The notes: a model not told the origin generated them from the letters alone. Shown: positions 54,019 to 63,105, counted from the first letter of the stretch. The stretch: DNA of 64,000 nucleotides from an uncultured Desulfuromusa sp. (GCF_963675815.1 NZ_OY776574.1:552001-616000); one strand, 5' to 3'. Translations and numbers: made by a program.

Positions 54019-54300
54019 ATGGATAAAAAACTTGAGCAGCTTTTTTATGCGGCCATGGGTGGAGCATTAGCAGTTAAAGAAAAGATCGAGACCACCGGTG
54101 AAGAGATTCACTCCCAGCATGAAAAAAATGCAGAGAATGCACGAACATTTATCGACGAGATGGCCCAACGTGGTGAGCAAGAAAAGCAACAGCTAAGGGA
54201 CATGCTCAAAGATACCCTCAAAGAAATTATCGATGAATTAGATCTGGCAACGAAAGATGACCTGGAAAGATTAAAACAACAACTGCACAAACCATCGTGA
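54019..54300 (+). CDS. Phasin-like coiled-coil protein
   Basis: A 93-residue, strongly helical protein (MDKKLEQLFYAAMGGALAVKEK...), with a heptad-type tail (LATKDDLERLKQQLHK). This layout resembles the small phasin / polyhydroxyalkanoate-granule-associated family, which binds lipid or polymer surfaces. AAAGGA precedes the ATG. It is the first rightward gene divergent from the B12 regulator. No PHA synthase lies in the window, so granule binding is uncertain. Confidence 0.65.
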   Translation: MDKKLEQLFYAAMGGALAVKEKIETTGEEIHSQHEKNAENARTFIDEMAQRGEQEKQQLRDMLKDTLKEIIDELDLATKDDLERLKQQLHKPS

Positions 54301-54348
54301 CATTAATGCTTACAACTGCCCGAGAGATGTTTACAAAGGAGTCCTGAA

Positions 54349-54603
54349 ATGAATTTTGTTGAAGAAGTAACCAAAGATATTGTTCCGAATACCTTTACTG
54401 CTTTTGCCGAGCAGATAGAGAGCGATCCAAAGGGCACATTGCAGCATGTTGAGGGTGTCCTTAAATCACTCTATGTCCGTTACGGAAACGACTGGACAGG
54501 CAGGGGAATTGTCGGAGACAGCACGCAGGAAGCAGCTATTGCCGGACTGGAAGCCGTTCGTGTGGAATGCCTTACAAGAATAGAGAATGGAAAGAAACAA
54601 TGA
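54349..54603 (+). CDS. Small protein of unknown function
   Basis: An 84-residue protein (MNFVEEVTKDIVPNTFTAF...). It has a good AAGGAG ribosome site and overlaps the start of the flavoprotein remnant (CAATGA), so it is genuinely translated. It is predicted helical, with no signal peptide and no cysteine pairs beyond one C-terminal Cys. I do not recognise the family. Its place in the B12/light cluster suggests a stress or lipid role. Confidence 0.55.
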   Translation: MNFVEEVTKDIVPNTFTAFAEQIESDPKGTLQHVEGVLKSLYVRYGNDWTGRGIVGDSTQEAAIAGLEAVRVECLTRIENGKKQ

Positions 54604-54942
54604 AAATTGCCGTCATTGGTGCTGGCCTCGCAGGCCTGACCGCTGCAAAACAATTACACTCTGCAGGTGCAGAAGTGACAGTTTTTGATAAAAGTAAAGG
54701 GACGGGTGGACGCTTATCAAGTCGCTCTTTTGCAGGAGGGTGGATTGACCATGGCGCCCCTTATGTATCACTGGAAAGTGACCAATTTTCAAGCTTTCTC
54801 AAGCAGAACATGTCCATCGCCGGGGTTACGGATTTACAGAAAACACTCAGGGACAAGCATGCCTGTGGGACAAAACCTGCAACTGGGTGTCTATGATGAC
54901 TGGTTCCTGGGACGGACCATCGAAGATGCCTCGCGTAGCTGA
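54600..54942 (+). pseudogene. Broken renalase-like FAD oxidoreductase (internal deletion, frame change)
   Basis: The first frame starts at ATG 54600 and reads an intact N-terminal FAD-binding fold (MKIAVIGAGLAGLTAAKQL, then VFDKSKGTGGRLSSRSF and DHGAPYV), about 70 residues. It then becomes unrelated and stops at 54896. In another frame, 54868-54942, it reads LQLGVYDDWFLGRTIED, the C-terminal GDW...G..EDA signature of the same ~330-residue family, ending at a stop. About 200 codons are missing between. The gene is a deletion remnant within a cluster that normally carries it intact. Confidence 0.8.
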
Positions 54943-55039
54943 CACAGGTTAGTACTGGAGATTCTCAGGGATAAACCGGAGGGATGGTCTTGCGGATTGA
55001 CACCCCAAGAGACCTCTCACCGAAAAGGGGAAGAACCTT

Positions 55040-55444
55040 ATGATTGGTTTTTATCTGAAACTTTACCTGCTGACCGTTCCGGTATTTTTTGCCATTGACT
55101 TGCTCTGGCTAGGAGTTGTGGCGAAGAATTTTTACCAGAATAACCTCTCAACATTTCTCAGTCCAGCGGTCAACTGGCCCGCAGCACTGGCTTTTTACTT
55201 TATCTACATCGCCGGAATTATCCTCTTTGCGGTCAGGCCGGGACTGGATGCAGAGTCACTTGGCAGGGCAGCAATCTGGGGAGCATTATTTGGTTTTTTC
55301 ACTTATGCGACCTACGATTTAACCAACCTGGCCACCCTGCGCGACTGGCCACTAAAGGTTGTTTTTGTTGATATTGCCTGGGGAACCCTGCTTTGTACTT
55401 TGGTTGCCAGCGGCAGTTATCTGCTCGGTCGCTGGCTCAGCTAG
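55040..55444 (+). CDS. DUF2177 family membrane protein
   Basis: A 134-residue protein with four predicted membrane helices, the characteristic IDLLWLGVVAKNFYQ motif in the first helix region and TYDLTNLATLRDWPL near residue 92. The family is of unknown function and commonly occurs in the lipocalin-CFA cluster. AAGGGGAAG precedes the ATG. It is 20 bases from the lipocalin gene. Confidence 0.85.
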   Translation: MIGFYLKLYLLTVPVFFAIDLLWLGVVAKNFYQNNLSTFLSPAVNWPAALAFYFIYIAGIILFAVRPGLDAESLGRAAIWGALFGFFTYATYDLTNLATLRDWPLKVVFVDIAWGTLLCTLVASGSYLLGRWLS

Positions 55445-55464
55445 TTTAAGCATCGGAGTTGATG

Positions 55465-56001
55465 ATGAAATTGACAACCCTGGCTTGTAGCCTCTTTATG
55501 CTGTTTGGATGTTCCAGTGCACCCAAAGGGGTCACTCCTATCGCCACCTTTGATCTCGATCGCTATCTGGGAACCTGGTACGAGATTGCCCGCCTGGACC
55601 ACCGCTTCGAGCGTAGTCTCAGCCACGTTTCTGCAACCTATAGCAGCCGAGCAGATGGAGGGATTGATGTCCTTAACCGGGGCTATGACAAAAAAACTGG
55701 TGAGTGGAAAGAAGCAAATGGTCGGGCCTACTTTCTGGAATCACCACAAAAAGGAAGTTTAAAAGTGACTTTCTTCTGGCCTTTTTATGCGGGTTACCAT
55801 GTCATCGCACTAGATCAGCAAAATTATTCATATGCTCTTGTCAGTGGGCCGGATCGAGACTACCTGTGGCTGTTATCACGGACTCCAAAGCTGGAGGAAT
55901 CCATAACCCAGAGTCTGGTGAAAAAAGCCGCGGCTCTCGGTTTTGATACCAGCAACCTGATTTTTGTTGAACAGCAAAGAGATGGAAAAGCCCCTGGCTG
56001 A
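55465..56001 (+). CDS. blc: Bacterial lipocalin (Blc-type outer-membrane lipoprotein)
   Basis: A 178-residue lipocalin with lipobox LFGC (Cys16) and the family GTWYEIARLDHRFE motif, followed by the third conserved region near RDYLWLLSRTP. Blc binds lysophospholipids and fatty acids at the outer membrane. ATG 55465 lies six bases after GGAG (ATG 55462 and TTG 55459 are nearer). It is typically adjacent to lipid-modifying genes, as here. Confidence 0.9.
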   Translation: MKLTTLACSLFMLFGCSSAPKGVTPIATFDLDRYLGTWYEIARLDHRFERSLSHVSATYSSRADGGIDVLNRGYDKKTGEWKEANGRAYFLESPQKGSLKVTFFWPFYAGYHVIALDQQNYSYALVSGPDRDYLWLLSRTPKLEESITQSLVKKAAALGFDTSNLIFVEQQRDGKAPG

Positions 56002-56028
56002 ACCGTTGACGGGAAAGAGCTTAGCATT

Positions 56029-56808
56029 ATGAATGTTTTCCTTTTCGCCATAATCCTGTTGCTCATTTTTATGACTCTGGTCTTCTTTGTTGCTCTCTGG
56101 CGCAAAGACAACAGCATTGTTGATATCGCCTACGGTCTGGCTTTTGTGCTGGTCAGCTGGACGGGATTTCTCAGTTACGGTAGCAGTCACTCACGGCAGT
56201 TTTTGCTTTTGACACTAATCACCATCTGGGGCCTCCGCCTGGCAACTCATATATCCCTGCGCAAGAGAAGAGAAGATGGCGAAGACCCCCGCTACCGGCA
56301 ATGGCGTGAGAGCTGGGGAAAAACCTTTATCTGGCGCAGTTTTCTACAGATTTTCATGCTCCAGGGAACAATCATATTTCTGGTGTCGTTACCGATTCTT
56401 CTAGTCATCAACAAACCAGGTGGTGAGCTTGGCACGCTTGACCTCCTCGGACTCTTGATCTGGCTGATCGGTTTTACCTTTGAAGCCGTTGGTGACTGGC
56501 AGCTATTACGCTTCAAGCAAAGTTCTGCCAACCGCGGAAGGATTATACAGTCGGGACTCTGGCGCTACACTCGCCATCCTAACTACTTTGGAGAAGCGAC
56601 GCTCTGGTGGGGAATCATGCTGATTGCCCTCAATTCTCCAAGTGGTTGGTTAGCTGTCATCAGCCCCCTGTTAATAAATTTTCTGTTGTTGAAAGTGTCC
56701 GGAATTCCGATGCTCGAATCCAAGTATCAAGGCAATGCAGAGTTTGCAGCGTACAAAAATAGAACCAATGCATTTTTCCCCTGGATGCCAAAACCAAAAG
56801 GTGAGTAA
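56029..56808 (+). CDS. DUF1295 membrane protein (steroid 5-alpha-reductase fold)
   Basis: A 259-residue integral membrane protein with about six helices. The C-terminal motif SGLWRYTRHPNYFGEATLWWG is the NADPH-binding signature shared with isoprenylcysteine methyltransferase and steroid reductases. In bacteria the family is associated with membrane lipid or sterol-like reduction, with unproved substrate. It lies four bases before the FAD oxidoreductase gene. Confidence 0.88.
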   Translation: MNVFLFAIILLLIFMTLVFFVALWRKDNSIVDIAYGLAFVLVSWTGFLSYGSSHSRQFLLLTLITIWGLRLATHISLRKRREDGEDPRYRQWRESWGKTFIWRSFLQIFMLQGTIIFLVSLPILLVINKPGGELGTLDLLGLLIWLIGFTFEAVGDWQLLRFKQSSANRGRIIQSGLWRYTRHPNYFGEATLWWGIMLIALNSPSGWLAVISPLLINFLLLKVSGIPMLESKYQGNAEFAAYKNRTNAFFPWMPKPKGE

Positions 56809-56811
56809 GTT

Positions 56812-58095
56812 ATGAATAGTGCCAATCAGGATAAAAAGAAAATCGCGGTTGTCGGAAGTGGAGTCGCTGGCATTGTCAGTGCTTATTTGCTGCAGGAAAA
56901 GTATCAGATCACCTTGTTTGAACAGAACGATTATCTTGGTGGCCATACCAACACCGTAGAAATAACCGCAGGTTCGGATGCCGGATTAGCCATTGACACT
57001 GGCTTTATTGTCTTAAACGACGCCACCTATCCACTGTTCCAGAAATTTCTTGCTCGCCTCGACGTTCCGACTCGCGTTTCTGAAATGTCCTTCGGTTTTC
57101 AGTGTCTGCAATCTGGACTGGTATATGCGGGGAATGACCTGAATGGCCTGTTTGCCCAGAGGAAAAACCTGCTTAACCCGATTTTTTATCGGTTCTTATG
57201 TGAAATTTTCCGCTTCAACCATACTGCCAGCAGAGACCTTGACGCCGGCTCTGTTGCAGCCATCACCCTTGGTGAGTATCTGCAACAGGGGGAATTTTCA
57301 CCCTACATGATCGAAAACTACCTGCTCCCGATGGCCGCAGCGATCTGGTCGACTCCAACATTGCGCGCAGCAGATTTCCCGGCTGAAGCGTTCCTGCGGT
57401 TCTTCAAAAACCACGGACTTTTAGACATTCGCAACCGGCCACAATGGAAGACGGTTGTTGGCGGGAGCTTTGCTTACATTAAGGCATTTAAGCGTGATTT
57501 TACTGGCAAATACCATTTAAATTCCGGGGTAGAAAAAGTATTCCGCGAGACCGATACTGTCCGTCTCCAGTTTGCCGATGGACGCAATGAGCGGTTCGAT
57601 CACGTTGTCATCGCCACCCATGCGGATCAAGCACTGCGCCTGCTTGGAGATCCGAGCGCGGAGGAACAAAGCTTGCTTTCGCCTTGGGAATACCAGCTCA
57701 ATCATACAGTTCTGCATACAGATACTTCTTTGCTACCACAGCAAAAATCGGCCTGGTCGGCCTGGAACTTTACCCGGGAAATTGCGGAAGAAACCGACCA
57801 GCAGCCGGTCTTTGTCAGTTATTATATGAATCGACTGCAGGGATTGCAGGCGCATCAAGACTACTGCGTCACCCTCAATCGTCGCGAAAGCTTTCGACCA
57901 GAAACGGTCATCGCCGAGTTTGACTACCATCACCCCCAGTATAGCTTTGCTTCTTTAGCAACACAGACAGAGTTGCCAACCCTGAATGGGGTCAACAACA
58001 GCTGGTTCTGTGGCAGTTACTTTGGTTACGGATTCCATGAGGATGCCGTCCGTTCTGCAGTGGCTGTCGCAGAAGATTTAGGAGTCCAGTTATGA
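56812..58095 (+). CDS. FAD-dependent amine-oxidase-family oxidoreductase (cyclopropane-cluster type)
   Basis: A 427-residue flavoprotein with GSGVAGIVSAYLL as FAD site, GGHTNTVEI and the C-terminal WFCGSYFGYGFHEDA. The family (protoporphyrinogen oxidase/amine-oxidase fold) sits beside DUF1365 and CFA synthase genes in many bacteria and is thought to act on membrane fatty acids. It overlaps the next gene by four bases. The substrate is inferred from context only. Confidence 0.88.
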   Translation: MNSANQDKKKIAVVGSGVAGIVSAYLLQEKYQITLFEQNDYLGGHTNTVEITAGSDAGLAIDTGFIVLNDATYPLFQKFLARLDVPTRVSEMSFGFQCLQSGLVYAGNDLNGLFAQRKNLLNPIFYRFLCEIFRFNHTASRDLDAGSVAAITLGEYLQQGEFSPYMIENYLLPMAAAIWSTPTLRAADFPAEAFLRFFKNHGLLDIRNRPQWKTVVGGSFAYIKAFKRDFTGKYHLNSGVEKVFRETDTVRLQFADGRNERFDHVVIATHADQALRLLGDPSAEEQSLLSPWEYQLNHTVLHTDTSLLPQQKSAWSAWNFTREIAEETDQQPVFVSYYMNRLQGLQAHQDYCVTLNRRESFRPETVIAEFDYHHPQYSFASLATQTELPTLNGVNNSWFCGSYFGYGFHEDAVRSAVAVAEDLGVQL

Positions 58096-60065
58096 ACTCG
58101 ATGATCTATCGGGGGAAAGTCACGCATGCGCGTTTGTCTCCAGTGCAACACAACTTCCGCTATCCCGTTTACTTTTATGCCTTTGATCTTGATGAACTTC
58201 CGGATCTAGCACGCAACAACCCACTCTTTGGCTACAATCAACTGCGACCGGTGGCAATCCACGATAAAGATTATTTACGAATCGGCACTGAACCGATACG
58301 TGTAAAACTGGAGCAGACCTTGCGCGAACAGGGAATCAACACTGCCGTCGGCAAGGTTATGCTGGTAACCTCCGCAAGATATTTCAACTACATCTTCAAT
58401 CCAGTCAGCTTTTTTTACTGCTACACTCGGGATGAAGAACTCCTTTGCATCGTCGCTCAGGTCAATAATACTTTTGGTGAAATGCATCTCTATCTGTTGT
58501 CAAAACCTGAAGACGAAGCAGCAAATGGTCAACTGGTTTACCTTCATCCCAAGCAATTTCACGTTTCCCCCTTTTTTACCCGCGAAGGTCACTACAAATT
58601 TCTGCTGACCGAAGCGACAGGCTTTCTCGATAACCAGATCAACTTTTATCAGGATGAGACCCTGGTCATTATTGCCCGACTCCAAGGGCAATCTGAACCA
58701 CTCACTCCGAGGAATTTACTGCGAACAATTATCAGACATCCATTGAGTGCAGCCCTGACCATGCCGCGGATTCTCTGGCAGGCGGCCAAGCTCTACTGGC
58801 AAAGGAGGCTACCCGTGCACAACAAGCCCGTTCCTGATCATTCTATGACCATCCGTCCCGTTGCCCCAAGTTTTCTCGACAGAATCGGGATGATTCTCTG
58901 TTTTAAGTTTCTCTCCCGCCTGTCTGTAGGACAACTGCAAGTCCGTTTACCTGATGGCAGCCTGCACCTGTTTGGAAATACCAAAGATCAGTCGCCACAA
59001 CAGCTCTCTATCCACGAATATCGTTTCTTTCGCCGCGTGATGTTCTCCGGGGAAATTGGTTTTGGTGAGGCTTTTACCGCCGGGGATTGGACAACTGAGA
59101 ACCTCCCCAGCCTATTAACCTTGTTAGCCAATAACGAACAACTGGTGGATGATCGTGGTCTGCTCACTGCAACTCTGGGCCGCTGGATCAACTACCTGCG
59201 ACATCAGCTCCGTGCCAACACAATCAAAGGAAGTTCACGCAATATCCGTGAGCACTATGACCTGAGCAATGATTTTTTTGCCACATTTCTTGACCCAAGC
59301 ATGACCTATTCCTCGGCCCTATTTAAATCAGAAACGGAAGGTTTATCCCGGGCACAGGTCAACAAGATTCAGACCATCATAGATAAAGCCGGGATCAGCA
59401 AAAACGACCATGTCCTGGAGATAGGTTGCGGCTGGGGCAGTTTTGCGATTCAGGCGGTACAGCAGACCGGTTGCCGGGTCACAGGGATCACTCTGTCGCA
59501 TGAGCAGTTGGCTCTAGCACAGCAACGGGTGCAAGACGCCGGACTGGAAGACCAGATTGATCTGCAGCTTCGCGATTATCGACATATTGAAGGTCAGTAC
59601 GACAAGATTGTCTCTATCGAAATGCTTGAAGCTGTCGGTCATGCCGGACTGCAACCTTTTTTTACTGCCTGTGACAAGGCTCTGCTGCCTGGAGGCAAAG
59701 CGGTGATCCAGGTGATTACCATTCCGGACAGCAAATATAACGCCTATCGTTACAGCTCAGACTGGATTCGTAAACATATCTTTCCCGGCGGACACCTGCC
59801 ATCGATAGGCGTTCTGGCCAAGTCACTTACCGCCTCCAGCAAGCTAAGAATCAACAGTCTGGAGCAGCACGGCCTTGATTATGGAAAAACCCTCGACATC
59901 TGGCGTCAGACATTTCTGGAAAAAAGGCTGGAGATTCTTGCCCTTGGCTATGACAAAAACTTTCTACGCACCTGGGAGTATTACTTCGCTTTTTGTCAGG
60001 CCGGATTTGATGCCCAGATCATCGACCTAACACAACTGGTTGTTGAAAAAGCGAAGCACGTATGA
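58092..60065 (+). CDS. DUF1365-cyclopropane-fatty-acyl-phospholipid synthase fusion
   Basis: A 657-residue protein joining two genes normally separate. Residues 1-240 form DUF1365 (MIYRGKVTHARLSPVQHNF, FNYIFNPVSFFYC, NNTFGEMHLYLL). Residues about 255-657 form a full CFA-type synthase with HYDLSNDFF (388-396) and the SAM motif LEIGCGWGSF (442-451), making cyclopropane or methylated rings on unsaturated acyl chains from SAM. ATG overlaps the previous stop; AGGAG precedes it. The fusion shows the two proteins act together. Confidence 0.93.
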   Translation: MNSMIYRGKVTHARLSPVQHNFRYPVYFYAFDLDELPDLARNNPLFGYNQLRPVAIHDKDYLRIGTEPIRVKLEQTLREQGINTAVGKVMLVTSARYFNYIFNPVSFFYCYTRDEELLCIVAQVNNTFGEMHLYLLSKPEDEAANGQLVYLHPKQFHVSPFFTREGHYKFLLTEATGFLDNQINFYQDETLVIIARLQGQSEPLTPRNLLRTIIRHPLSAALTMPRILWQAAKLYWQRRLPVHNKPVPDHSMTIRPVAPSFLDRIGMILCFKFLSRLSVGQLQVRLPDGSLHLFGNTKDQSPQQLSIHEYRFFRRVMFSGEIGFGEAFTAGDWTTENLPSLLTLLANNEQLVDDRGLLTATLGRWINYLRHQLRANTIKGSSRNIREHYDLSNDFFATFLDPSMTYSSALFKSETEGLSRAQVNKIQTIIDKAGISKNDHVLEIGCGWGSFAIQAVQQTGCRVTGITLSHEQLALAQQRVQDAGLEDQIDLQLRDYRHIEGQYDKIVSIEMLEAVGHAGLQPFFTACDKALLPGGKAVIQVITIPDSKYNAYRYSSDWIRKHIFPGGHLPSIGVLAKSLTASSKLRINSLEQHGLDYGKTLDIWRQTFLEKRLEILALGYDKNFLRTWEYYFAFCQAGFDAQIIDLTQLVVEKAKHV

Positions 60066-60077
60066 GCGGAGTATTTA

Positions 60078-60650
60078 ATGTTATCGCCAACGCTGAGTAA
60101 GATCATTAATGCTGCAATCTACCAGATCGGCTGGTTCAGCTGCATTCTGGGTGCGACCTGGGGTTACCCGATCGTGGGTTCGTTTCTGGCCATCCTCTTG
60201 ATCGCAGTTCATCTGTACTGGGCAGAATCACCGAAAACAGAGTTCAAATTGATCTTGTTTACATGTCTGCTTGGAGTGAGCCTTGACAGCATTCAGCAAG
60301 CTCTGGGTGTCTTCAGCTTCAAAATTGAAACCGGCTGGCCACTCTGGATACCACTGTGGATTTTTGTCATCTGGGCGCAGTTTGCCACAATGTTTCATTA
60401 CGCTCTCCACTGGCTTTCCGGACGTTATCTTTTAGCTGCTATATTTGGTCTGGTCGGTGGACCATTCGCTTATTGGAGCGGGGTTCGATTGGGAGCAGCC
60501 GAGTTGGGAGAGAACATCCTTTTCAGCCTTATTACGCTTGCGCTGGTCTGGGCGTTAGTGACTCCGTTACTCTTCTGGATCGGCGCCAAACTGAATCCTG
60601 CTGAAGGTCGATACCGAAGCTTTTTCAAAGTTGGTTATGAGGATAAATGA
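60078..60650 (+). CDS. DUF2878 family membrane protein
   Basis: A 190-residue protein with about six membrane helices (IYQIGWFSCILGATWGYP at the N-terminus; GPFAYWSG near residue 131). The family has no known function and regularly follows CFA synthase genes in this type of cluster. CGGAG lies six bases before the ATG. The stop overlaps the chalcone-isomerase-like start. Confidence 0.85.
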   Translation: MLSPTLSKIINAAIYQIGWFSCILGATWGYPIVGSFLAILLIAVHLYWAESPKTEFKLILFTCLLGVSLDSIQQALGVFSFKIETGWPLWIPLWIFVIWAQFATMFHYALHWLSGRYLLAAIFGLVGGPFAYWSGVRLGAAELGENILFSLITLALVWALVTPLLFWIGAKLNPAEGRYRSFFKVGYEDK

Positions 60651-61228
60651 TGAATAGAAAAATTATTGTTGCCTATATTTACAGCCTTATTTGTTTCTGT
60701 TTCTTTCTGCCCACCAGCGTTCAGGCCGTTGAGATCAATGGGGTCAACTTCGCAAACAGCTTCCCTGCCGGTCAAACCAGATTAGCTTTGACCGGAACTG
60801 CGATGCTGAAATGGGGACTGCTGTTCGATGTCTATGCCGGGGCCTTCTACATGCCCGAGGGGATTTCCGGATCTCAGTGGACAGACAATATACCAAAACG
60901 TCTGGAACTCTCCTATTTCCGCAACTTCAAAGCCGAAGAGTTTTCCTCTACTTCGGATCAGCTCCTGCGGGACAATCTTTCTAACCAGGAGTACCAAGCT
61001 CTGACAGAGCGGCTGCAACAATTCTATCAGTTGTTCAAAGATATCAAGTCTGGTGACCGCTACAGCTTAACTTATCACCCTGAGACCGGCACCGAATTGC
61101 GCCTTAACGGTGAACTCCTGGGGACCGCTCCTGGAGCTGATTTCGCCGTTGCCTACCTGGGTATCTGGCTCGGGCCTCAGCCTATCAATGAAGAGTTTCG
61201 GGATCGTTTGTTGCGAGATCGATCCTGA
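60650..61228 (+). CDS. Exported chalcone-isomerase-like protein
   Basis: A 192-residue protein with a signal peptide (residues 1-27, ending VQA) and a chalcone-isomerase-like fold (FANSFP, LLFDVYAGAFYMPEG, ELSYFRNFKAEEF, YLGIWLGPQPIN). The bacterial versions are fatty-acid-binding rather than flavonoid enzymes. GAGG lies seven bases before ATG 60650; ATG 60647 is the alternative. It is the last intact gene of the lipid cluster. Confidence 0.85.
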   Translation: MNRKIIVAYIYSLICFCFFLPTSVQAVEINGVNFANSFPAGQTRLALTGTAMLKWGLLFDVYAGAFYMPEGISGSQWTDNIPKRLELSYFRNFKAEEFSSTSDQLLRDNLSNQEYQALTERLQQFYQLFKDIKSGDRYSLTYHPETGTELRLNGELLGTAPGADFAVAYLGIWLGPQPINEEFRDRLLRDRS

Positions 61229-61285
61229 AACTGTGATCATCGATCTGCAGCTTAAGTTTCACGACAATTGAAAGGGATATCGAAT

Positions 61286-62199
61286 ATGAGTGATCTGGTT
61301 AATCAAGAGAACACCTGCTCTCAAACTCCACAACAATGTCCGTCCATCAAATTGCAGCTTGAAGCTGTTGAGCGAGATCTGGGGGGATTCAGTGTCCGGA
61401 GATTCTTACCGGGCAAGAGCTGGCAAACATTGGACCCTTTGTTTTCTTCGATCATCTCGGCCCGGCAATTTTCTCACCTGGCGAGGGGATTGATGTCCGG
61501 CCACACCCACATATCGGCCTGGCAACCGTCACCTCCGTTTTTCCCGGCGAACTCCTGCATCGAGACAGCCTCAGACATGTGTAGTCAATCCGCCCAAACG
61601 AGATCAATTGGATGACCTCAGTTCCTGGCATTGTTCATTCAGAACGGACGGCATCGGAAATTCGTCAACGGGAGCAATGCCTCGAAGCATTGCAACTGTG
61701 GGTAGCGCTACCGGAAGAAGATCAGCAGTGCGAACCATTTTTCACCCATTACCCTGAAAGTTGTTTACCCGTTATTGAAACAGACACAACTAAAATCAGG
61801 GTGATGATCGGTGAAGCCTTCGGTGTCAAAGCCCCGGTCAAAACCCATTCACCAACATTGTATGTTGAAGTCCAGCTTGAACGGGAAGGTCGACTGCCCC
61901 TGCCTGACCATATCGAAGAGCGTGTGGTTTATGTTGTCTCTTGTCGAGCACAGATAAACGGCACACCACTGACCCAGCACAAAATGGCGATATTTCATCA
62001 AAATCCCGGCATAGAGCTAGAAGCTACTGAGCCGTGCCGACTGGTCATCATTGGAGGAACAAATCTCGGCAAGAGAACGGTCTGGTGGAACCAGGTTTCC
62101 AGCCGCAAAGATCTGATTGAACAAGCGAAACAGGATTGGCAGGATCAGAAATTCCCAAAAGTTTCGGGTGAAACCGAATTTATTCCGTTACCAGAATAA
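61286..62199 (+). pseudogene. Pirin-family gene broken by a frameshift and an in-frame stop
   Basis: The pirin reading begins at ATG 61286 (AAAGGG before it) and reads FSVRRFLPGKSWQTLDP, then needs a one-base correction in the C-run at 61435-61438. The corrected frame continues FVFFDHLGPAIF...RPHPHIGLATVTSVF, keeping the cupin metal histidines, to an in-frame TAG at 61582-61584 where Gln is expected. It then resumes SIRPNEINWMT and IVHSERT to the end at 62199. Two independent lesions suggest real inactivation rather than a sequencing slip. Confidence 0.8.
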
Positions 62200-62341
62200 G
62201 TCTCATGTTCAATAGATACTTTTTGCTGTTGCTCTTATGGCCTGTCCCCCATCAACATTCGGTGACATGCTGATGCCGTTCCCAAGCTTGATCTGTTTGT
62301 TTTTTTTACCGGAGAGCCCTGCGGTTGGGGGCTCGTGAAAT

Positions 62342-62360
62342 GGCTATCCATATGATAGCC
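62342..62360 (+). other. Hairpin in the gap after the pirin remnant
   Basis: GGCTATC (62342-62348), CATAT, GATAGCC (62354-62360). It has no T-run, so it is not a convincing terminator. It lies 49 bases before the next gene. Confidence 0.35.
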
Positions 62361-62408
62361 CCAAAATGATGACATTTGTTACAGCCATCAAACACAAGGA
62401 GAAAATTT

Positions 62409-62765
62409 ATGCCTCATATTGTCCTTGAACAAGCCCAGTTAACCCCTGACCTCTTCCAATCCTTAGAGCCACTGACCTTGAAAACAGACTCTGGTATTCT
62501 TAAACTTGGCGAAAGATATATGAATACCACCGGGACCATAGTCCTGATTGAATCTCTAGCTATCGAAAACTCTAAAAATCAGAGTTTCTTTATTCAGTTG
62601 TCACAAAAAAAATCCAGCTTAACCGTTCGGTTATTGCCTCTCACAGATCCGGAAAAAACACCCGGTGTGAAAATCCTGATGGCGAGAGTAGCCAAAAAAA
62701 TCAAAGATAGTAGCTCCACCATTAGCTACGGAAAAACCAATCTACAGGATTACCTGTTATTATAA
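62409..62765 (+). CDS. Small protein of unknown function
   Basis: A 118-residue protein (MPHIVLEQAQLTPDLF...). ATG 62409 follows AAGGAG, a good ribosome site; the frame opens to 62376 without one. It has no signal peptide, cysteine pair or membrane segment; the centre is beta-rich (TGTIVLIESLAI, FFIQLSQKKSSLTVRLLPL) and the end is basic. I do not recognise the family. It lies between the lipid cluster and the manganese riboswitch and may stand alone. Confidence 0.55.
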   Translation: MPHIVLEQAQLTPDLFQSLEPLTLKTDSGILKLGERYMNTTGTIVLIESLAIENSKNQSFFIQLSQKKSSLTVRLLPLTDPEKTPGVKILMARVAKKIKDSSSTISYGKTNLQDYLLL

Positions 62766-62909
62766 ATGTCGTAAGCTTGATAATTCAATGGTCGGATTTT
62801 TTGATGATAGCAATGACGACAACCTGAACTCACCGTCATCCAGAAATAAATTTGTCCCTGTCCGATTTCTATTGACAGGGACAAAGAGAATACATATCAT
62901 TTATTGCAT

Positions 62910-63023
62910 TAAAGGGGAGTAGCAACCGGCGGGAGACATCGCCGGCCCGTGATTCGTCAATACGGTGGTTTTCCACCCGGACGCGGGGTTGCGACATTCA
63001 AGTCAAAATCTGCAAGACCTTTA
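62910..63023 (+). ncRNA. yybP-ykoY (Mn2+) riboswitch aptamer
   Basis: The two hallmark strands are present: AAAGGGGAGTAGC at 62911 and GCAAGACCTTTA at 63012. P1 forms between TAAAGG (62910-62915) and CCTTTA (63018-63023). Between them TCGTCAATACGGTGG, its matching CCACCCGG stem and GCGACATTC fit the second Mn2+-binding arm of the class. In known members Mn2+ docks the two arms and stabilises P1. The aptamer lies upstream of htpX with no other gene between. Confidence 0.93.
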
Positions 63024-63063
63024 TCTACAGTATGTCAACATGCTGCAGGTAGGGGTCTTTTTT
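63014..63063 (+). terminator. Riboswitch-controlled intrinsic terminator
   Basis: AAGACC (63014-63019) pairs with GGTCTT (63054-63059), with inner pairs CTAC/GTAG and GTATGT/ACATGC, followed by a T-run from 63058. AAGACC overlaps the 3' strand of the aptamer P1, so the terminator and P1 are mutually exclusive. An alternative hairpin, TGCTGCAGGTA (63041-63051) with TACCTGCAGCA (63068-63078), would act as antiterminator. The logic is an Mn2+-induced ON switch. Confidence 0.8.
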
Positions 63064-63105
63064 CTTTTACCTGCAGCAAAACAAATTTGCCTGGAGGTAA
63101 AAGTT

